64,000 bases of DNA from Sphingomonas abaci (GTDB lineage Bacteria; Pseudomonadota; Alphaproteobacteria; Sphingomonadales; Sphingomonadaceae), in the NCBI RefSeq assembly GCF_014199625.1, contig NZ_JACHNY010000001.1:434001-498000 (forward strand), read 5' to 3'. The notes below the pieces were generated by a model. That model was not told the origin of the DNA. It did not search any database and saw nothing but the letters and a program-made list of their open reading frames with translations. Positions 62,452 through 64,000 of the stretch are shown piece by piece; position 1 is the stretch's first letter; every line of letters begins with the position of its first letter. The position numbers and the translations under genes were made by a program.

Positions 62452-63249
62452 TCAGTGGACGAAGCGCGCCACCACGTCGCGATAGGAGCGGCTGACCTTC
62501 ACCTGCGCGCCCGATCCCAGCACCAGGAAGCATTCGCCATTGGTGTGCGGCTTGACCTGCTTGACCAGGTCGAGATTGACGATGGTCGAGCGGTGGATGC
62601 GCTGGAAGCGGCGCGGGTCGAGCCGCTTCTCCAGGTCCTTCATCGTCTCGCGCAGGATCAGCGTATTGTCGCCCGTGTAGATGCACATGTAATCGCCGGC
62701 CGCGTCGATCCGCTCGATCGTGTCGACATCGACTCGGAAGATCTGGCCGCGATCCTTGATGTTGATGAGCTTCTCGAACCGGTTGGCGGCATGGTCGCCG
62801 CCATCGGCGATGTCGTCCACCGCCTCGGGCGCGACCTCCGCCAGCACTTCCTTCAGCCGGTCGGCCTCGCCCGCGCCGCGTTTTTCCGCAAGCCTTTGCC
62901 GCACCCGGTCGAGCGTGTCGCCCAGCCGGCTCTCCTCGACCGGCTTCATCAGATAGTCGACCGCCTGCGCCTCGAACGCGCGCAGGGCGTGGTCGGAATA
63001 GGCGGTGACGAACACGAACAAAGGTGGCTCCACCTCCATCAGCCCCTGCACGACGGAGAAGCCGTCGAAACCGGGCATCTGGATGTCGAGGAAGACTAGG
63101 TCGGGCTTGTGGGTCTTGATGGCCCGGATCGCCTCGCGGCCGTTCGAGCATTTCTCGATGATCTCAACGTCCTCGTGCGCCTGGAGACGCAGTTCGAGCC
63201 CCTGGATCGCGAGCGGCTCGTCGTCGACGAGGATGGTACGGATGGTCAT
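62452..63249 (-). CDS. LytTR-family response regulator
   Basis: 265 residues. Receiver domain (about 1-120): acidic pair Asp9/Asp10, phospho-acceptor Asp55 in LVFLDIQMPGFDG, the T in VFVTAYSDHA and the K in VDYLMKPVEE. A linker leads to the LytTR DNA-binding domain (about 158-262), with IERIDAAGDYMCIYTGD, RFQRIHRSTIVNLDLVKQV and VSRSYRDVV. It works with the histidine kinase encoded just upstream (ATGA overlap). The pair resembles AlgR/FimS and LytT/LytS systems; targets are unknown. Confidence 0.92.
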   Translation of the reverse strand: MTIRTILVDDEPLAIQGLELRLQAHEDVEIIEKCSNGREAIRAIKTHKPDLVFLDIQMPGFDGFSVVQGLMEVEPPLFVFVTAYSDHALRAFEAQAVDYLMKPVEESRLGDTLDRVRQRLAEKRGAGEADRLKEVLAEVAPEAVDDIADGGDHAANRFEKLINIKDRGQIFRVDVDTIERIDAAGDYMCIYTGDNTLILRETMKDLEKRLDPRRFQRIHRSTIVNLDLVKQVKPHTNGECFLVLGSGAQVKVSRSYRDVVARFVH

Positions 63250-64000
63250 GCGGCCTCTCTGTTCACATCTTCCAGCTGGAACGGGATCTCGATCTCGACC
63301 GAGAATCCCCCAGCGGGCATGGAGCGCGTTTCGAAACGCTGGTCCGGGCCATAGGCCTGCACCAGACGTTCCCTGATATTGGCGAGCCCCACGCCGGTTG
63401 AAAGGCTTGGCGTAACCCGCGCCTCATGCAAGCCGGGCCCGGTGTCGGATACGGCGATCTGCACCCGATCCCCGGCGAAGCGCACGGCGATGCAGATTTC
63501 CGCGCCCTCCTCCTGCGGCGTCACCGCATATTTGATCGCATTCTCGACCAAGGGCTGGAGCAGCAGCGATGGCAGCCGCGCGCGTTCGGCGCGCGGGTCG
63601 ATGTCGAATTTGGGCCGCATCCGATCCTCGAACCGCATCTTCTCGATTTCGAGGTAGAGCTTCAGCGTTTCAACCTCTTGCGCGACGGTGACATGTGCGG
63701 TCGGCTCGTTGGCGAGCGTGTAGCGAAGGAAGGAGGACAGCCGGCTGAGCATCGCATTGGCCCGCTCGGTCTGCTTCAGCAGGACGAGCGTCGAGATGGA
63801 ATTGAGCGTGTTGAACAGGAAGTGCGGGTTGAGCTGGTAACGCAGCATGGCGAGTTGCGCGGTCGATGCCTGCAGCTCCAGCATCCGCATCTCGTCGATC
63901 TGCTGCTCGACGATCAGGTAGAAGTTGATGCCAAAATAGAGCGCGGACCAGCCCGCCAGCACGGTCAGGTTGAAGAAGGAATAGCCGATCACCTTGGCCA
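63246..64000 (-). CDS. LytS-type sensor histidine kinase (N-terminus outside window)
   Basis: At least 248 residues are visible. A membrane helix (VLAGWSALYFGINFYLIVEQ) is followed by a coiled coil and the His_kinase block with the phospho-acceptor in LRYQLNPHFLFNTLNSIS, LVENAIKYAV (N-box) and DTGPGL (G-box), the order typical of LytS/YpdA kinases that pair with LytTR regulators. The frame is open to the window edge, so more membrane helices probably precede. It overlaps the response regulator gene by four bases. Confidence 0.9.
   Translation of the reverse strand, partial: AKVIGYSFFNLTVLAGWSALYFGINFYLIVEQQIDEMRMLELQASTAQLAMLRYQLNPHFLFNTLNSISTLVLLKQTERANAMLSRLSSFLRYTLANEPTAHVTVAQEVETLKLYLEIEKMRFEDRMRPKFDIDPRAERARLPSLLLQPLVENAIKYAVTPQEEGAEICIAVRFAGDRVQIAVSDTGPGLHEARVTPSLSTGVGLANIRERLVQAYGPDQRFETRSMPAGGFSVEIEIPFQLEDVNREAA

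Overview
The window is high-G+C DNA from what looks like a sphingomonad (Alphaproteobacteria, Sphingomonadaceae). The evidence is the alphaproteobacterial-type ParC, a tonB-exbB-exbD-exbD operon with two exbD copies, three large TonB-dependent receptors (TBDRs), the DUF1285-Nudix-cca operon, and very dense overlapping operons. I saw no transposase, integrase, phage gene or CRISPR array.

Layout. 0-17.5 kb is mostly housekeeping: the end of a coiled-coil protein, a small exported TPR protein, the TonB energy-transduction operon (minus strand), folB, a GST, a GNAT acetyltransferase, DUF1285-Nudix-cca, a GGDEF/EAL protein, parC, two tandem-duplicated small exported proteins each followed by a near-identical hairpin, purC-purS-purQ, a YhhQ-type transporter and tRNA-Arg(UCU). 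17.6-28.5 kb is a catabolic operon on the minus strand (TBDR, two SDRs, a saccharopine-dehydrogenase-like protein, an acyl-CoA ligase and an SCP2-type thiolase) with a divergent MalT-like LuxR regulator. 28.7-36.4 kb is a second catabolic unit (TBDR plus hormone-sensitive-lipase-type esterase, LysR regulator, acyl-CoA ligase, 17beta-HSD4-type SDR). Two related palindromes flank its regulator gene.

36.7-61.7 kb is the most striking part: a near-complete purine nucleoside scavenging and degradation locus. One minus-strand operon of ten genes, with every junction overlapping, encodes the ureide half (5-hydroxyisourate hydrolase, a two-Rossmann flavoprotein monooxygenase, OHCU decarboxylase, an AtzH-like protein, PuuE allantoinase, ureidoglycine aminotransferase, allantoate amidohydrolase-like enzyme, an HpxW-type oxamate amidohydrolase, an AtzE-like amidase and a 54-residue AtzG-like subunit). 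Next come a probably exported adenosine deaminase and a divergent plus-strand operon (NCS2 purine permease, xdhA, xdhB, xdhC, guanine deaminase, exported nucleoside-hydrolase-like protein). A LysR regulator, a divergent TBDR, an exported NUP-family protein and a phosphoribosyltransferase complete it. No known urate oxidase or hydroxylase type (Uox, PuuD, HpxO) is present, so the flavoprotein inside the operon is the natural candidate for urate to 5-hydroxyisourate. A shared operator-like sequence, TGCGCTMATTTYCGCAACG, occurs in two of the three promoter regions of this locus, with a weaker match in the third.

Proposed flow: TBDR import of purine nucleosides or a related compound across the outer membrane; periplasmic deamination and cleavage; base import by the NCS2 permease; cytoplasmic GuaD and XDH to urate; flavoprotein, UraH and OHCU decarboxylase to allantoin; PuuE, amidohydrolase and transaminase to oxalurate; then the Atz/Hpx-type enzymes to oxamate, oxalate and ammonia. 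The window ends with a FixJ-like regulator and a LytTR response regulator/histidine kinase pair, the kinase being cut by the window edge.
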